A stretch of 64,000 nt of DNA from an uncultured Serinicoccus sp. (GTDB lineage Bacteria; Actinomycetota; Actinomycetes; Actinomycetales; Dermatophilaceae), in NCBI RefSeq assembly GCF_947500995.1, contig NZ_CANMUA010000004.1:124001-188000 (forward strand). Direction: 5' to 3'. The notes under the pieces were generated by a model, which was given only the letters and a program-made list of their open reading frames with translations, was not told the DNA's origin and made no database searches. The first letter of the stretch is position 1. Each line of letters opens with the position of its first letter. This document shows positions 9,226 to 21,111 of this stretch, piece after piece. A program made the translations under genes and the position numbers.

Positions 9226-10104
9226 TCACCCCTCGTAGTCGTCGACGCTGGCCGCGGCGAAGGTGTCGCACCGGTTGGCGTCGCCCGACTCGTAGCCCCG
9301 CATGAACCAGCCCATGCGCTGCTCGGAGCTGCCGTGGCTCCAGGTGTGCGGGGTGACCTGGCCCTGCACCCGCTCCTGGATGGAGTCGTCGCCGACGGCC
9401 GAGGCGGCCGACAGCGCGGACTCGACGTCCTCGCGGGTCAGCTCCTCGAGCAGGGCGTTGCCCTCGTCGTCCTCGGTCCGGGTGGCGTTGCCCGCCCAGG
9501 CGCCGGCGAAGCAGTCCGCCTGCAGCTCGACCCGTACCGCCCCGGACTCCGGGCCGCGCGGGTCCTGCTGGGAGTACTGGAGCGCCCCGGTCCAGTTCTG
9601 GACGTGGTGGCCGTACTCGTGGGCCAGGACGTACATCTGGCTGAAGCTGCCTCCGTCGGCTCCCAGCTGGCCCTCGAGCTGGTCGAAGAAGCCGGTGTCG
9701 AGGTAGATCCGCCGGTCCAGCGGGCAGTAGAACGGCCCCACGGCGCTCGAGGCGGACCCGCACTGGGTCTGCACCGACCCGGAGAAGAGGATCGCGGTGG
9801 TGGGGTCGGCGTCCGGCAGCACGGCCGTCCAGTAGTCCTCGAGCGAGACCATCGTCGCCTTCATCCGGCAGTCGACGTCGGCGTTGGCGTCGGCTCCGGT
9901 CCGGCACTGCGCCAGGTCGACGTTCTCCGCCTGGGGGGCCGGCTCCTCCGGCGACCCGAGCACCTGGCCCGGGTCCCCGCCCAGCAGCATGACCACCAGC
10001 GCGATCACCAGGGCGCCGAGACCTCCGCCGACCGCCACCTTGCCGCCACCGCCGGCGCGACGCGCGCGCCCGCCGCCGATGTTGGCGTTCTCCCTGAAGG
10101 TCAT
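9226..10104 (-). CDS. Neutral zinc metallopeptidase, YpfJ family
   Basis: This 292-residue protein has one N-terminal transmembrane helix (about 28-43) and an extracytoplasmic catalytic domain. The zincin motif HEYGHH places H162, E163 and H166 at the active site. A downstream acidic helix (VELQADCFAGAWAG) supplies the third ligand, as in the YpfJ/neutral zinc metallopeptidase family. Paired cysteines suggest disulfides outside the cell. The much longer frame open across 9226-13362 is a high-GC artefact; ATG 10104 gives the family-typical N-terminus. Substrate unknown. Confidence 0.9.
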   Translation of the reverse strand: MTFRENANIGGGRARRAGGGGKVAVGGGLGALVIALVVMLLGGDPGQVLGSPEEPAPQAENVDLAQCRTGADANADVDCRMKATMVSLEDYWTAVLPDADPTTAILFSGSVQTQCGSASSAVGPFYCPLDRRIYLDTGFFDQLEGQLGADGGSFSQMYVLAHEYGHHVQNWTGALQYSQQDPRGPESGAVRVELQADCFAGAWAGNATRTEDDEGNALLEELTREDVESALSAASAVGDDSIQERVQGQVTPHTWSHGSSEQRMGWFMRGYESGDANRCDTFAAASVDDYEG

Positions 10105-10275
10105 CGATGCTCCGTCCCGGTGCGTCCGCGCCGGTCGGGGGACCGGGGCCACAGCGCGTAGACTAGTCACGAGCCCCCCCAGGACGCGACCGCACCCGAG
10201 GCCGTCCGGGAGCCACCACACCCCTCCCTGCAGCGCCGTTCCCGTGCTGCCCGCCACCCGTGAAGGAGCCCGTCC

Positions 10276-11874
10276 GTGATCAGCGCCGCCGGTGTCGAGG
10301 TCCGCGTGGGCTCTCGCCTGCTCATGGAGGACGTCACCTTCCGCGTCGGCCCGGGTGACCGGGTCGGGCTCGTGGGTCGCAACGGGGCGGGCAAGACGAC
10401 CCTCACCCGGATGCTCTCCGGCGAGGGGCAGCCGGCGGGCGGCACCATCACCCGCACGGGTCAGATCGGCTATCTCCCCCAGGACCCGCGCACCGGCGAC
10501 CTGGAGGTGCTGGGGCGCGACCGGATCCTGTCCGCGCGCGGACTCGACGAGATCATCCGGGGGCTGCGCCGGGCCGAGGAGACCATGGCCAGCGGCGACG
10601 GCGAGGAGCGCGAGCGGGCGATGGCCCGCTACACCCGGCTGGACGCGGAGTTCAGCAGCCGGGGCGGGTACGCCGCCGAGTCCGAGGCCGCCTCCATCGC
10701 GAGCAGCCTGGGCCTGCCGGACCGGGTGCTGGAGCAGCCCCTGCGCACCCTCTCCGGCGGGCAGCGGCGCCGCATCGAGCTGGCCCGCATCCTCTTCTCC
10801 GGCGCGGACACCCTCCTGCTCGACGAGCCGACGAACCACCTGGACGCCGACTCCGTCGCCTGGCTGCGCGAGCACCTCAAGAGCCACACCGGCGGCCTCA
10901 TGGTGATCTCGCACGACGTCGACCTCATCGAGACCGTCGTGACCAAGGTGTTCTACCTCGACGCCAACCGGCAGGTGCTGGACGTCTACAACATGGGGTG
11001 GAAGGCCTACCTCGCGCAGCGCGAGGCCGACGAGCGGCGGCGCCACCGGGAGCGGGCCAACACCGAGAAGAAGGCGACCGCGCTGCTGGCGCAGGCCGAC
11101 AAGATGCGCGCCAAGGCGACCAAGGCGGTCGCTGCCCAGAACATGGCTCGCCGGGCCGAGCGGATGATGGCCGGGCTCGAGGGGGAGCGGCGGAGCGACA
11201 AGGTGGCCAAGCTGCGCTTCCCGACGCCCGCGTCGTGCGGGCGCACCCCGCTCACCGCGGAGGGGCTGTCGAGGTCCTACGGCAGCCTGGAGATCTTCAC
11301 CGACGTCGACCTGGCGATCGACCGGGGGTCCAAGGTGGTCGTGCTGGGGCTCAACGGCGCCGGCAAGACGACGCTGCTGCGCCTGCTCGCCGGCATCGAC
11401 GACCCGGACACCGGGGAGGTCCAGCCCGGGCACGGGCTCAAGCTCGGCTACTACGCCCAGGAGCACGAGACGCTGGACGTGCACCGCAGCGTGCTGGACA
11501 ACATGAAGTCGGCCGCCCCGGACCTCGACGAGACCGAGACCCGCAAGGTGCTGGGCTCCTTCCTCTTCTCCGGTGACGACGTCGACAAGCCGGCCGGCGT
11601 GCTCTCGGGTGGGGAGAAGACGAGGCTGGCCCTGGCGACCCTCGTCGTGTCCGCCGCCAACGTGCTGCTCCTGGACGAGCCGACCAACAACCTCGACCCG
11701 GCCTCCCGGGAAGAGGTGCTCTCCGCGCTGCGTTCCTACGAGGGTGCCGTCGTCCTGGTCAGCCACGACGAGGGCGCCGTGCAGGCGCTCGAGCCCGAGC
11801 GGGTCCTGCTGCTCCCGGACGGGGTCGAGGACCTGTGGGGACGTGACTACGAAGAGCTCATCGCCCTGGCCTGA
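10276..11874 (+). CDS. ABC-F family ATP-binding protein
   Basis: This 532-residue soluble protein has two ABC ATPase domains and no membrane segments. Walker A boxes are GRNGAGKT at 34-41 and GLNGAGKTT near 358; signatures are LSGGQRRRIELA and LSGGEKTRLALA. A charged linker (about 250-310) joins the domains, as in ABC-F translation factors that act on the ribosome E site. GTG 10276 is preceded by GAAGGAGC. The next gene, an ABC exporter, starts 21 nt downstream. The subfamily (EttA, Uup or antibiotic-resistance type) cannot be fixed by eye. Confidence 0.93.
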   Translation: MISAAGVEVRVGSRLLMEDVTFRVGPGDRVGLVGRNGAGKTTLTRMLSGEGQPAGGTITRTGQIGYLPQDPRTGDLEVLGRDRILSARGLDEIIRGLRRAEETMASGDGEERERAMARYTRLDAEFSSRGGYAAESEAASIASSLGLPDRVLEQPLRTLSGGQRRRIELARILFSGADTLLLDEPTNHLDADSVAWLREHLKSHTGGLMVISHDVDLIETVVTKVFYLDANRQVLDVYNMGWKAYLAQREADERRRHRERANTEKKATALLAQADKMRAKATKAVAAQNMARRAERMMAGLEGERRSDKVAKLRFPTPASCGRTPLTAEGLSRSYGSLEIFTDVDLAIDRGSKVVVLGLNGAGKTTLLRLLAGIDDPDTGEVQPGHGLKLGYYAQEHETLDVHRSVLDNMKSAAPDLDETETRKVLGSFLFSGDDVDKPAGVLSGGEKTRLALATLVVSAANVLLLDEPTNNLDPASREEVLSALRSYEGAVVLVSHDEGAVQALEPERVLLLPDGVEDLWGRDYEELIALA

Positions 11875-11895
11875 GGGCGTCGGAAAGGTGGCCCG

Positions 11896-13755
11896 GTGAC
11901 GGTCGGTATGCGCGGCGGCACGTTCCGCAGCTTCGCCAAGGACCGCAGCGTCCAGGACCGCCGCATCGGGCGGGACACCGCGCGCCGGGTCGCGTCCTAC
12001 GGCCGCCCGTTCCTCGGCAAGATCGGCGCCTACCTCGCGCTGACGATCCTCGCCGGTGCCCTGGTGACGGCGGTCCCCCTGCTGCTGGGGCGGATCATCG
12101 ACGACGGTGTCGAGGTGGGGGACCGCGACGTCGTCATCCGGCTCTCCCTCCTGGTGGCCGGCCTCGCGGTGCTCGAGGCGGTGGTGACCATCGTGACGCG
12201 CTGGTTCGGCTCGCGGATCGGTGAGGGTCTCATCTACCACCTGCGGCGCCAGGTCTTCGCGCACGTCCTGCGGCAGCCGATCGCCTTCTTCACCCGCGCC
12301 CAGACCGGCGCCCTCGTCTCGCGGCTCAACACCGACGTCATCGGGGCGCAGACCGCGTTCACCTCGATCCTGTCCGGCTTCGTCAGCAGCCTCGTCCAGC
12401 TCGTGCTCATCCTCGTCGCGCTGTTCTCCATGAGCTGGCAGATCACCCTGCTGGCCCTGCTCCTCGTGCCGATCTTCATCATCCCGGCCCGCTTCATGGG
12501 GGCGCGGCTCTCCGCGCTCACCCGGCGCCAGATGGGGCTCAACGCCGACATGCAGGCGCGGATGACCGAGCGCTTCAACGTGGGCGGCGCCTTGCTCGTG
12601 CGGCTCTTCGGGCGACCCGCGACCGAGGACGAGGAGTATGCCGAGCGCGCGGCCGGGGTGCGCGACGCCGGCGTCTCGATCTCGGTGAACCGGGTGTTCT
12701 TCATGGCGGCCCTCGGCCTGGTGGCGGCGCTGGCCACCGCCCTCGTCTACGGCATGGGCGGCCTCATGGTCGTCGCGGGGTCCCTGACGACGGGGACCCT
12801 GGTGGCCATGTCGACGCTGCTCACCCGGATGTACGGCCCGCTGACCTCGCTGTCCAACGTGCGGGTCGACATCATGACCGCCCTGGTGAGCTTCGAGCGG
12901 ATCTTCGAGGTGCTCGACCTGCGCCCGCTGGTGGCGGAGGCCGACCGGCCCCGCGCCATACCCTCCGGTCCGGTGTCGGTGGACCTCGACGGGGTCAGCT
13001 TCGCCTACCCCTCCGCCGACGAGGTGTCCATCGCCTCGCTCGAGCAGCGGCCCGAGGCCGAGACCCAGGACGGCCACCGGGTGCTCCAGGACGTCACCGC
13101 GACCGTGCCGGCCGGGTCCATGGTGGCCCTCGTCGGACCCTCCGGCGCCGGCAAGACCACGCTCACCACGCTCGTGGCCCGCCTCTACGACCCCACGGCC
13201 GGCCGGGTCCGGATCGGGGGCGTGGACCTCAGGGAGGCGTCCTTCGAGTCGCTGCGCCAGACCGTGGGCGTGGTGACCCAGGAGGCGCACATGTTCAACG
13301 ACACGGTCCGCGCCAACCTGCTCTACGCCCGCCCCGAGGCCCAGGAGACGGAGATCTGGCACGCCCTGGAGGGGGCCAGGATCGGCGACCTCGTGCGGCG
13401 GCTCCCGGACGGCCTAGACACCGTGGTCGGCGACCGCGGGCACCGGCTCTCGGGCGGGGAGAAGCAGCGCCTGGCCATCGCCCGCCTGCTCCTGAAGTCA
13501 CCCGCCGTGGTCGTGCTGGACGAGGCGACCGCGCACCTGGACAGCGAGTCCGAGGCGGCCGTGCAGCGGGCCCTGGACGAGGCGCTGCACGGGCGCACCT
13601 CGCTCGTCATCGCCCACCGCCTCTCCACAGTGCGCGACGCGGATCAGATCCTCGTGCTCGAGCACGGCCAGATCGTCCAGCGCGGCACCCACGAGCAGCT
13701 GCTCGCCGAGGGCGGCCTCTACGCCGCGCTCTACCGGACCCAGTTCCGCGACTGA
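11896..13755 (+). CDS. ABC exporter, fused transmembrane and ATP-binding domains
   Basis: The 619-residue product is a half-transporter of the lipid/multidrug (ABCB-like) type. An N-terminal cytoplasmic stretch is followed by six transmembrane helices (about 40-330) and a C-terminal nucleotide-binding domain. The latter has Walker A GPSGAGKTT near 414, signature LSGGEKQRLAIARLLL and Walker B VVVLDEATAHLDSE. It probably works as a homodimer. An insert (residues about 375-395) separates the start of the NBD strands. GTG 11896 is the first start; ATG 11908 is possible. Substrate unknown. Confidence 0.92.
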   Translation: MTVGMRGGTFRSFAKDRSVQDRRIGRDTARRVASYGRPFLGKIGAYLALTILAGALVTAVPLLLGRIIDDGVEVGDRDVVIRLSLLVAGLAVLEAVVTIVTRWFGSRIGEGLIYHLRRQVFAHVLRQPIAFFTRAQTGALVSRLNTDVIGAQTAFTSILSGFVSSLVQLVLILVALFSMSWQITLLALLLVPIFIIPARFMGARLSALTRRQMGLNADMQARMTERFNVGGALLVRLFGRPATEDEEYAERAAGVRDAGVSISVNRVFFMAALGLVAALATALVYGMGGLMVVAGSLTTGTLVAMSTLLTRMYGPLTSLSNVRVDIMTALVSFERIFEVLDLRPLVAEADRPRAIPSGPVSVDLDGVSFAYPSADEVSIASLEQRPEAETQDGHRVLQDVTATVPAGSMVALVGPSGAGKTTLTTLVARLYDPTAGRVRIGGVDLREASFESLRQTVGVVTQEAHMFNDTVRANLLYARPEAQETEIWHALEGARIGDLVRRLPDGLDTVVGDRGHRLSGGEKQRLAIARLLLKSPAVVVLDEATAHLDSESEAAVQRALDEALHGRTSLVIAHRLSTVRDADQILVLEHGQIVQRGTHEQLLAEGGLYAALYRTQFRD

Positions 13756-13771
13756 CCCCGGACCGGGCCGG

Positions 13772-16010
<2,239 letters not shown>

Positions 16011-16063
16011 ACCCGACCGGGCGACACGGACCGCAGGGCGCCGGATCACGGCGGGGGACGCAC

Positions 16064-16069
16064 TAGAGT
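16064..16069 (+). promoter_or_regulatory. -10 element TAGAGT of fabI
   Basis: TAGAGT ends 6 nt before the ATG at 16076, so the mRNA probably begins at or next to the start codon (leaderless). Confidence 0.65.
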
Positions 16070-16075
16070 TCCCCC

Positions 16076-16831
16076 ATGCTCCTCGAGGGAAAGAAGCTCC
16101 TGATCACCGGTGTCCTCATGGACACCTCCATCGCCTTCCACGTGGCCCGGCTCGCCCAGGAGCAGGGAGCCGAGGTGGTGCTCACCTCGTTCGGCCGGAC
16201 CCTGAAGATCACCCAGGCGATCAGCCGCCGCCTGCCGCGGGCCGCGCCGGTCATCGAGCTGGACGTGCAGAACGACGAGCACCTGGACACCCTCGCCGAC
16301 CGCGTGGGTGAGCACACCGACCACCTCGACGGGGTGCTGCACTCCATCGGCTTCGCCCCCCGGGGGGCCTTCGACTTCCTCGGCGCGTCCTGGGAGGACG
16401 TCGCGACGGCGATGCAGGTCAGCGCCTACTCGTTGAAGTCGCTCGCGGTGGCAGCGCTGCCGCGCATGCGCGAGGGCGGGGCGGTCGTCGGCCTCACCTT
16501 CGACGCGCAGTACGCCTGGCCGGTCTACGACTGGATGGGGGTCTCCAAGGCGGCCTTCGAGGCGACCAACCGCTACCTGGCCCGGGACCTGGGGCCGAAG
16601 GGGATCCGCTCCAACCTCGTCTCGGCGGGGCCGATCTCGACCACGGCGGCCAAGTCCATCCCCGAGTTCGACCAGTTCGCCCGGTGGGGGGAGCACTCAC
16701 CGCTCGGGTGGGACGTCAAGGACCCGGTGCCCGCGGCCCAGGCCTGCGTGGCCCTGCTCTCGGACTGGTTCCCGGCGACGACCGGCGAGATCGTCCACGT
16801 CGACGGCGGCTTCCACGCCACCGGCTTCTGA
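16076..16831 (+). CDS. fabI: FabI/InhA, enoyl-ACP reductase
   Basis: This enzyme performs the NADH-dependent last step of fatty acid elongation. The 251-residue SDR-type protein has the N-terminal nucleotide loop (GVLMDTSIAFHVA) and the Y-x6-K pair Tyr151 and Lys158 (YDWMGVSKAAF). It also has the substrate loop LVSAGPISTTAAKSIP. It resembles the actinobacterial InhA/FabI group. The start is fixed by a -10 box 6 nt upstream. It converges with glgC, with only a weak GGCC-based hairpin between them. Confidence 0.94.
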   Translation: MLLEGKKLLITGVLMDTSIAFHVARLAQEQGAEVVLTSFGRTLKITQAISRRLPRAAPVIELDVQNDEHLDTLADRVGEHTDHLDGVLHSIGFAPRGAFDFLGASWEDVATAMQVSAYSLKSLAVAALPRMREGGAVVGLTFDAQYAWPVYDWMGVSKAAFEATNRYLARDLGPKGIRSNLVSAGPISTTAAKSIPEFDQFARWGEHSPLGWDVKDPVPAAQACVALLSDWFPATTGEIVHVDGGFHATGF

Positions 16832-16875
16832 GCCGGGGTCGTCCCTCCCGAGGCCGTCCTGCGCGGCCCTAGGTC

Positions 16876-18132
16876 CTACTCCGAGATCACGGTGCCCTTG
16901 CCGACGACGACGATGCCCGAGTCGGTGACGGTGAACCCCCGGCGCCGGTCGTGCTCGTGGTCGACGCCGACGTGAACACCGGCCGGCACGAAGACGCCCT
17001 TGTCGATGATCGCGCGGTGGATCTGGCACGAGCGACCGATCTCGACCCCGTCCATGAGCACCGAACCCGTCACGTGACTGAAGCTGTGCACCGTCACGCG
17101 CGGTGAGAGGACCGAGTCGCTCACGGTGGCCCCGGAGATGACGCACCCGGGGGAGACTGCCGAGTTGACGGCGTGACCGATGCGGTCGCCGGAGCCGTGG
17201 ACGAACTTCGCCGGCGGCTGAGGGCCGTAGTTGGTGAAGATCGGCCAGGCCTCGTTGTAGAGGTTGAACACCGGGTGCACCGACACGAGGTCGAGGTGGG
17301 AGTCGTAGTAGGAGTCGATGGTCCCGACGTCGCGCCAGTAGCCGCGGTCCCGGTCGGTCGCCCCGGCGATCTCGTTGTCCTTGAAGTCGTAGACCCAGGC
17401 GTCGCCCTTGTCGACGAAGGCGGGCACGATGTCGCCGCCCATGTCGTGCTTGGACCCCTCGTTGAGGGCGTCCATGCGCACCGCCGCCTCCAGCGCCTCG
17501 GTGGTGAAGACGTAGTTGCCCATGGAGGCCAGCACCTCGTCGGGGGCGTCCGGCAGGCCGCGCGGGTCGCTGGGCTTCTCCAGGAACTCCCGGATCTGGC
17601 GGGGGTCCTCGCGCCGGACGTCGATGACCCCGAACTGGTCGGCCAGGCTGATCGGCTGGCGGATGGCCGCCACCGTGCAGCCGGCGCCGGTCTCGACGTG
17701 CTGCTCGACCATCTGGGCGAAGTCCATGCGGTAGACGTGGTCGGCCCCCACGACGACGACGATGTCCGGCCGCTCGTCGTGCACGAGGTTGAGGCTCTGG
17801 TAGATCGCGTCCGCCGAGCCGGAGAACCAGCTCTTGCCGAGCCGCTGCTGGGCGGGGACCGGCGCGACGTAGTTGCCGAGCAGGGTCGACATCCGCCACG
17901 TCTTGGTGATGTGGGCGTCCAGGCTGTGCGACTTGTACTGGGTCAGCACGACGATCTTGAGGTAGCCGGAGTTGACGATGTTGGACAGGGCGAAGTCGAT
18001 GAGCCGGTAGATCCCCCCGAACGGGACGGCCGGCTTGGCCCGGTCGGCGGTCAGCGGCATCAGCCGCTTGCCCTCCCCACCCGCCAGGACGATCGCCAGG
18101 ACCTTGAGCCGACTGCCTCGTTGCGCTGCCAT
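16876..18132 (-). CDS. glgC: GlgC, glucose-1-phosphate adenylyltransferase
   Basis: GlgC makes ADP-glucose from glucose-1-phosphate and ATP, the first committed step of glycogen/alpha-glucan synthesis. The 418-residue product begins with the nucleotidyl-transferase signature [20 protein letters not shown]. It continues with GTADAIYQ-like sequence ([12 protein letters not shown]), [12 protein letters not shown] and a C-terminal left-handed beta-helix ([17 protein letters not shown]). ATG 18132 is 6 nt after TAGGTT on the - strand. It is divergent from glgM, as in Mycobacterium. Confidence 0.96.
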   Translation of the reverse strand: MAAQRGSRLKVLAIVLAGGEGKRLMPLTADRAKPAVPFGGIYRLIDFALSNIVNSGYLKIVVLTQYKSHSLDAHITKTWRMSTLLGNYVAPVPAQQRLGKSWFSGSADAIYQSLNLVHDERPDIVVVVGADHVYRMDFAQMVEQHVETGAGCTVAAIRQPISLADQFGVIDVRREDPRQIREFLEKPSDPRGLPDAPDEVLASMGNYVFTTEALEAAVRMDALNEGSKHDMGGDIVPAFVDKGDAWVYDFKDNEIAGATDRDRGYWRDVGTIDSYYDSHLDLVSVHPVFNLYNEAWPIFTNYGPQPPAKFVHGSGDRIGHAVNSAVSPGCVISGATVSDSVLSPRVTVHSFSHVTGSVLMDGVEIGRSCQIHRAIIDKGVFVPAGVHVGVDHEHDRRRGFTVTDSGIVVVGKGTVISE

Positions 18133-18138
18133 GGGACC

Positions 18139-18190
18139 AACCTAGACGTGTCGTCAACCCCTGGCCAGGGGGAGGGGCAGCGGCTACGTT
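18139..18190. promoter_or_regulatory. Divergent promoter region of glgC and glgM
   Basis: The - strand box TAGGTT (complement of 18139-18144) ends 6 nt before glgC ATG 18132. The + strand box TACGTT (18185-18190) ends 6 nt before glgM GTG 18197. Between them lies a small palindrome CCCCTGGCCAGGGG (18158-18171), a possible regulator site. Confidence 0.6.
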
Positions 18191-18196
18191 GAGGGC

Positions 18197-19444
18197 GTGC
18201 GCATCGACATCCTCACCCGCGAGTACCCCCCCAACGTCTACGGCGGAGCCGGCGTCCACGTCGCCGAGCTGACCCGCGCCCTGCGCGCCGTCGACGGCAC
18301 CCAGGTGCAGGTCAGAGCGTTCGACGAGCCCGCGGACGAGCCCGGCACGACCGGGTATGCCGTCCCCGAGGACCTCGCGGACGCCAACGGTGCGCTGCGC
18401 ACCCTCGGCGTCGACCTGCTCATGGCGCGCGACGTCGCCACCGGCGGCGCGGACCTCGTGCACAGCCACACGTGGTACGCCAACATGGGCGGGCACCTCG
18501 GGGGCGCGCTGGCGCAGATCCCGCACGTCGTGAGCGCGCACAGCCTGGAGCCGCTGCGTCCGTGGAAGGCCGAGCAGCTGGCCGGTGGGTATGCCGTCTC
18601 CTCCATGGTCGAGAAGGTCGCCTACGAGGGCGCGGCCGGGGTCATCGCCGTCTCCGCGGGCATGCGCCGGGACATCCTGGCGGCCTACCCCGACGTGGAC
18701 CCGGACCGGGTCCACGTCGTGCACAACGGCATCGACGCCGACCTGTGGCAGCGGGACACCTCCGACGCCGCGGCCGAGTTCGTGCGGTCGAAGGGGATCG
18801 ACCCGCACGCGCGCAGCGTGGTCTTCCTCGGGCGCATCACCCGGCAGAAGGGCCTGCCGTTCCTGCTCAAGGCCCTGCGCGCCCTCGACGACGACGTGCA
18901 GGTCGTGCTGCTGGCGGGCGCGCCGGACACCGAGGAGATCAAGGCCGAGGTCATCGCCCTGGTGGACCAGCTGCGGACCGAGCGCGGCGAGCAGGCGGCG
19001 CCGGTGGTGTGGATCGACGACATGCTCCCGCGCCACCAGGTCATCGCCGTGCTCTCGCACGCCACCGCCTTCGTCTGCCCCTCCGTCTACGAGCCGCTGG
19101 GCATCGTCAACCTCGAGGCGATGGCCTGCGGCGCCGCCGTGGTCGCGACCGCCACGGGCGGCATCCCCGAGGTCGTCGTCGACGGCGAGACCGGCTGGCT
19201 GGTGCCCATCGAGCAGGTCCAGGACGGCACCGGCACGCCGGTCGACGAGGACGCCTTCGTCGACGACCTGGGCCGGGCCCTCGTCGAGGCCTGCTCGGAC
19301 GCCGAGGAGGCGCGCCGCCGTGGCGAGGCCGGGCGGGCGCGGGCCGTGGAGCAGTTCAGCTGGACCACGGTCGCCGAGCGCACGGTCGAGGTCTACCGCG
19401 CGGTCCTGGAGGGTCGGGCCCCCGACCTGCCCGAGCTCGGCTGA
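18197..19444 (+). CDS. glgM: GlgM-type alpha-maltose-1-phosphate synthase (GT4; often labelled GlgA)
   Basis: This 415-residue GT-B glycosyltransferase has the N-terminal glucan-synthase loop PPNVYGGAGVHVAEL. It also has the acceptor-side HSHTWYANMGG and the GT4 motif PSVYEPLGIVNLEAM with its EX7E acid/base pair. The actinobacterial homolog beside glgC transfers glucose from ADP-glucose to glucose-1-phosphate, giving maltose-1-phosphate for GlgE. That assignment (GlgM rather than GlgA) rests on the size, GT4 class and glgC neighbour. GTG 18197 follows TACGTT by 6 nt. It ends 6 nt from a convergent gene. Confidence 0.88.
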   Translation: MRIDILTREYPPNVYGGAGVHVAELTRALRAVDGTQVQVRAFDEPADEPGTTGYAVPEDLADANGALRTLGVDLLMARDVATGGADLVHSHTWYANMGGHLGGALAQIPHVVSAHSLEPLRPWKAEQLAGGYAVSSMVEKVAYEGAAGVIAVSAGMRRDILAAYPDVDPDRVHVVHNGIDADLWQRDTSDAAAEFVRSKGIDPHARSVVFLGRITRQKGLPFLLKALRALDDDVQVVLLAGAPDTEEIKAEVIALVDQLRTERGEQAAPVVWIDDMLPRHQVIAVLSHATAFVCPSVYEPLGIVNLEAMACGAAVVATATGGIPEVVVDGETGWLVPIEQVQDGTGTPVDEDAFVDDLGRALVEACSDAEEARRRGEAGRARAVEQFSWTTVAERTVEVYRAVLEGRAPDLPELG

Positions 19445-19450
19445 GGCCCC

Positions 19451-20215
19451 TCAGCGCCAGCCGGCCAGGTGCAGGACGGCGGTGTTGGTCGCGTCGGTCA
19501 GGGCGGTGGCGGCCACCGCCTGCAGGCGCCGCAGCGTGTGCCCCCGCGAGCTCGTGGTCGACAGGTCGACCGAGTCCAGGGCCGGGTCCAGCCCGGCGTC
19601 GGTGAGCGTCAGGACACCCGCGGCCAGCGCGATGAGCCGCTCGGCCCGCCCCGGCAGCCCGGCCGGCAGCCCCCAGGGCTGGGCCTGCGAGGCGCGGCGC
19701 AGCCCCGCGAGACGTTCCTGGGCCGCGGCACCGAAGGGCACGCCCCCGACGGCGACCAGGGCCTCGGTGTGGGTGGCGAGCTCGGTCCGCAGGCCCAGCT
19801 CGACCTGGCCGAGGTCGAGCGCCTCCACGCGGTGGGTGGGGTAGGGCTCGGCGTCGTGCAGGGTCCAGCGCGCCGACCAGCCCTGGTCGCCCACCGGCCC
19901 GAACTGCGCCAGCTCCGGCACCAGCGCCCCACCGAGGCCCGGGATGAAGACGCACTCGGCCGCCTCGCTGGCCGCCGCGAGCAGGTCGGCCGAGCCGCGC
20001 GGCATACCCGTCAGGTCACCGGGGCGGGGGAGGGCCACGAGCACGGCCCGCTCACCCAGGCCCTGCCACATGCCCAGCGGCTCGGTCAGGCCCTCCACGT
20101 GGTCGATGTCCGGCAGGGCGCGGTCGGCGACCGTGGACACGTCGGCGCGCCCGGCGAAGGCCGCGGTGGCCCACAGGGCCACCCGCACGCTCGCCGGCAG
20201 CTCGTGATCAGGCAT
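19451..20215 (-). CDS. Conserved actinobacterial hypothetical protein
   Basis: The product has 254 residues, no signal peptide, no membrane segment and no motif I can assign. The middle contains PGLGGALVPELAQFGPVGDQG and a Trp-rich stretch (GWSARWTLHDAEPYPTHRV), and the C-terminus is helical. ATG 20215 is 7 nt after TACCAT on the - strand (complement of 20223-20228), which decides this start over upstream codons. It is divergent from an ABC ATPase gene and ends 6 nt from glgM. Confidence 0.7.
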   Translation of the reverse strand: MPDHELPASVRVALWATAAFAGRADVSTVADRALPDIDHVEGLTEPLGMWQGLGERAVLVALPRPGDLTGMPRGSADLLAAASEAAECVFIPGLGGALVPELAQFGPVGDQGWSARWTLHDAEPYPTHRVEALDLGQVELGLRTELATHTEALVAVGGVPFGAAAQERLAGLRRASQAQPWGLPAGLPGRAERLIALAAGVLTLTDAGLDPALDSVDLSTTSSRGHTLRRLQAVAATALTDATNTAVLHLAGWR

Positions 20216-20222
20216 GGGGGCG

Positions 20223-20251
20223 ATGGTAGACACCCGGCCCCCGACTAGAGT
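20223..20251. promoter_or_regulatory. Divergent -10 elements between the hypothetical gene and the ABC ATPase operon
   Basis: TACCAT on the - strand (complement of 20223-20228) ends 7 nt before ATG 20215. TAGAGT on the + strand (20246-20251) ends 8 nt before ATG 20260. Confidence 0.6.
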
Positions 20252-20259
20252 GGCCCGCC

Positions 20260-21111
20260 ATGAGCGATGTCCTCGAATTCGCCGGTGTCGGCGTCCGGCG
20301 TGGCACGACCGACCTGCTCACGGGGGTGGACTGGTCGGTCGAGGAGGGGGAGCGCTGGGTGGTCATCGGGCCCAACGGGGCCGGCAAGACCACGCTGCTG
20401 CAGCTCGCCTCCGGCCGCATGCACCCCACCACCGGCGTCGCCGGGGTCCTGGGCGAGGTGCTGGGTGCCGTCGACGTCTTCGAGCTGCGCCCCCGCATCG
20501 GGGTCTCCAGCGCCGCCGTCGCCGACCGGATCCCCGACGAGGAGCGGGTCAGCGATGTCGTCGTCACCGCGGCCTACGGCGTGGTCGGCCGCTGGCGCGA
20601 GCAGTACGACGAGACCGACGACCAGCGCGCCGCCGAGCTGCTCGAGGCCCTCGGGGTGGCGCACCTGGCGACCCGACGGTTCGGCACCCTGTCCGAGGGG
20701 GAGCGCAAGCGGGTCCAGATCGCCCGGGCGCTCATGACCGACCCCGAGCTCATGCTGCTGGACGAGCCGGCCGCCGGCCTGGACCTGCGCGGCCGGGAAG
20801 ACCTCGTGGGCCGGCTCAGCGTGCTCGCCGAGGACCTCGACGCCCCGGCCCTGGTGCTGGTGACGCACCACGTCGAGGAGATCCCGCCCGGCTTCACCGA
20901 CATCCTCATGCTGCGGGAGGGCTCGGTGGTCGCCGCCGGTCCCATCGACCTCACGCTGACGGCGGAGAACCTCTCGGCGACCTTCGGCATACCGCTGATG
21001 GTCGACCGGCACGGGGACCGCTGGTCGGCCCGCGCCGCGACGACGGCGTCCGCGGACAGGCCTGGATCCGGCGCGGCCCCGGCCGGCGCCGCGCCCCGCA
21101 CCACCGCGTGA
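20260..21111 (+). CDS. ABC transporter ATP-binding protein
   Basis: The 283-residue protein is a single ABC ATPase domain with Walker A GPNGAGKTT (about 41-49), signature LSEGERKRVQIARAL and Walker B LMLLDEPAAGLD. A disordered Ala/Pro tail ends it. The sequence resembles the YlmA/ModF-like stand-alone ATPases (TVIP-type), and no permease is adjacent, so its partner is unknown. The gene overlaps the TauE-like gene by GTGA, and that gene overlaps the methyltransferase by ATGA: a three-gene operon. Confidence 0.88.
   Translation: MSDVLEFAGVGVRRGTTDLLTGVDWSVEEGERWVVIGPNGAGKTTLLQLASGRMHPTTGVAGVLGEVLGAVDVFELRPRIGVSSAAVADRIPDEERVSDVVVTAAYGVVGRWREQYDETDDQRAAELLEALGVAHLATRRFGTLSEGERKRVQIARALMTDPELMLLDEPAAGLDLRGREDLVGRLSVLAEDLDAPALVLVTHHVEEIPPGFTDILMLREGSVVAAGPIDLTLTAENLSATFGIPLMVDRHGDRWSARAATTASADRPGSGAAPAGAAPRTTA

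Noticed and set aside
9226-13362. A 1378-codon open frame on the - strand
   Set aside because: It runs antisense to clear ABC-F and ABC exporter genes. Only its last 292 codons match a real family (zinc metallopeptidase).
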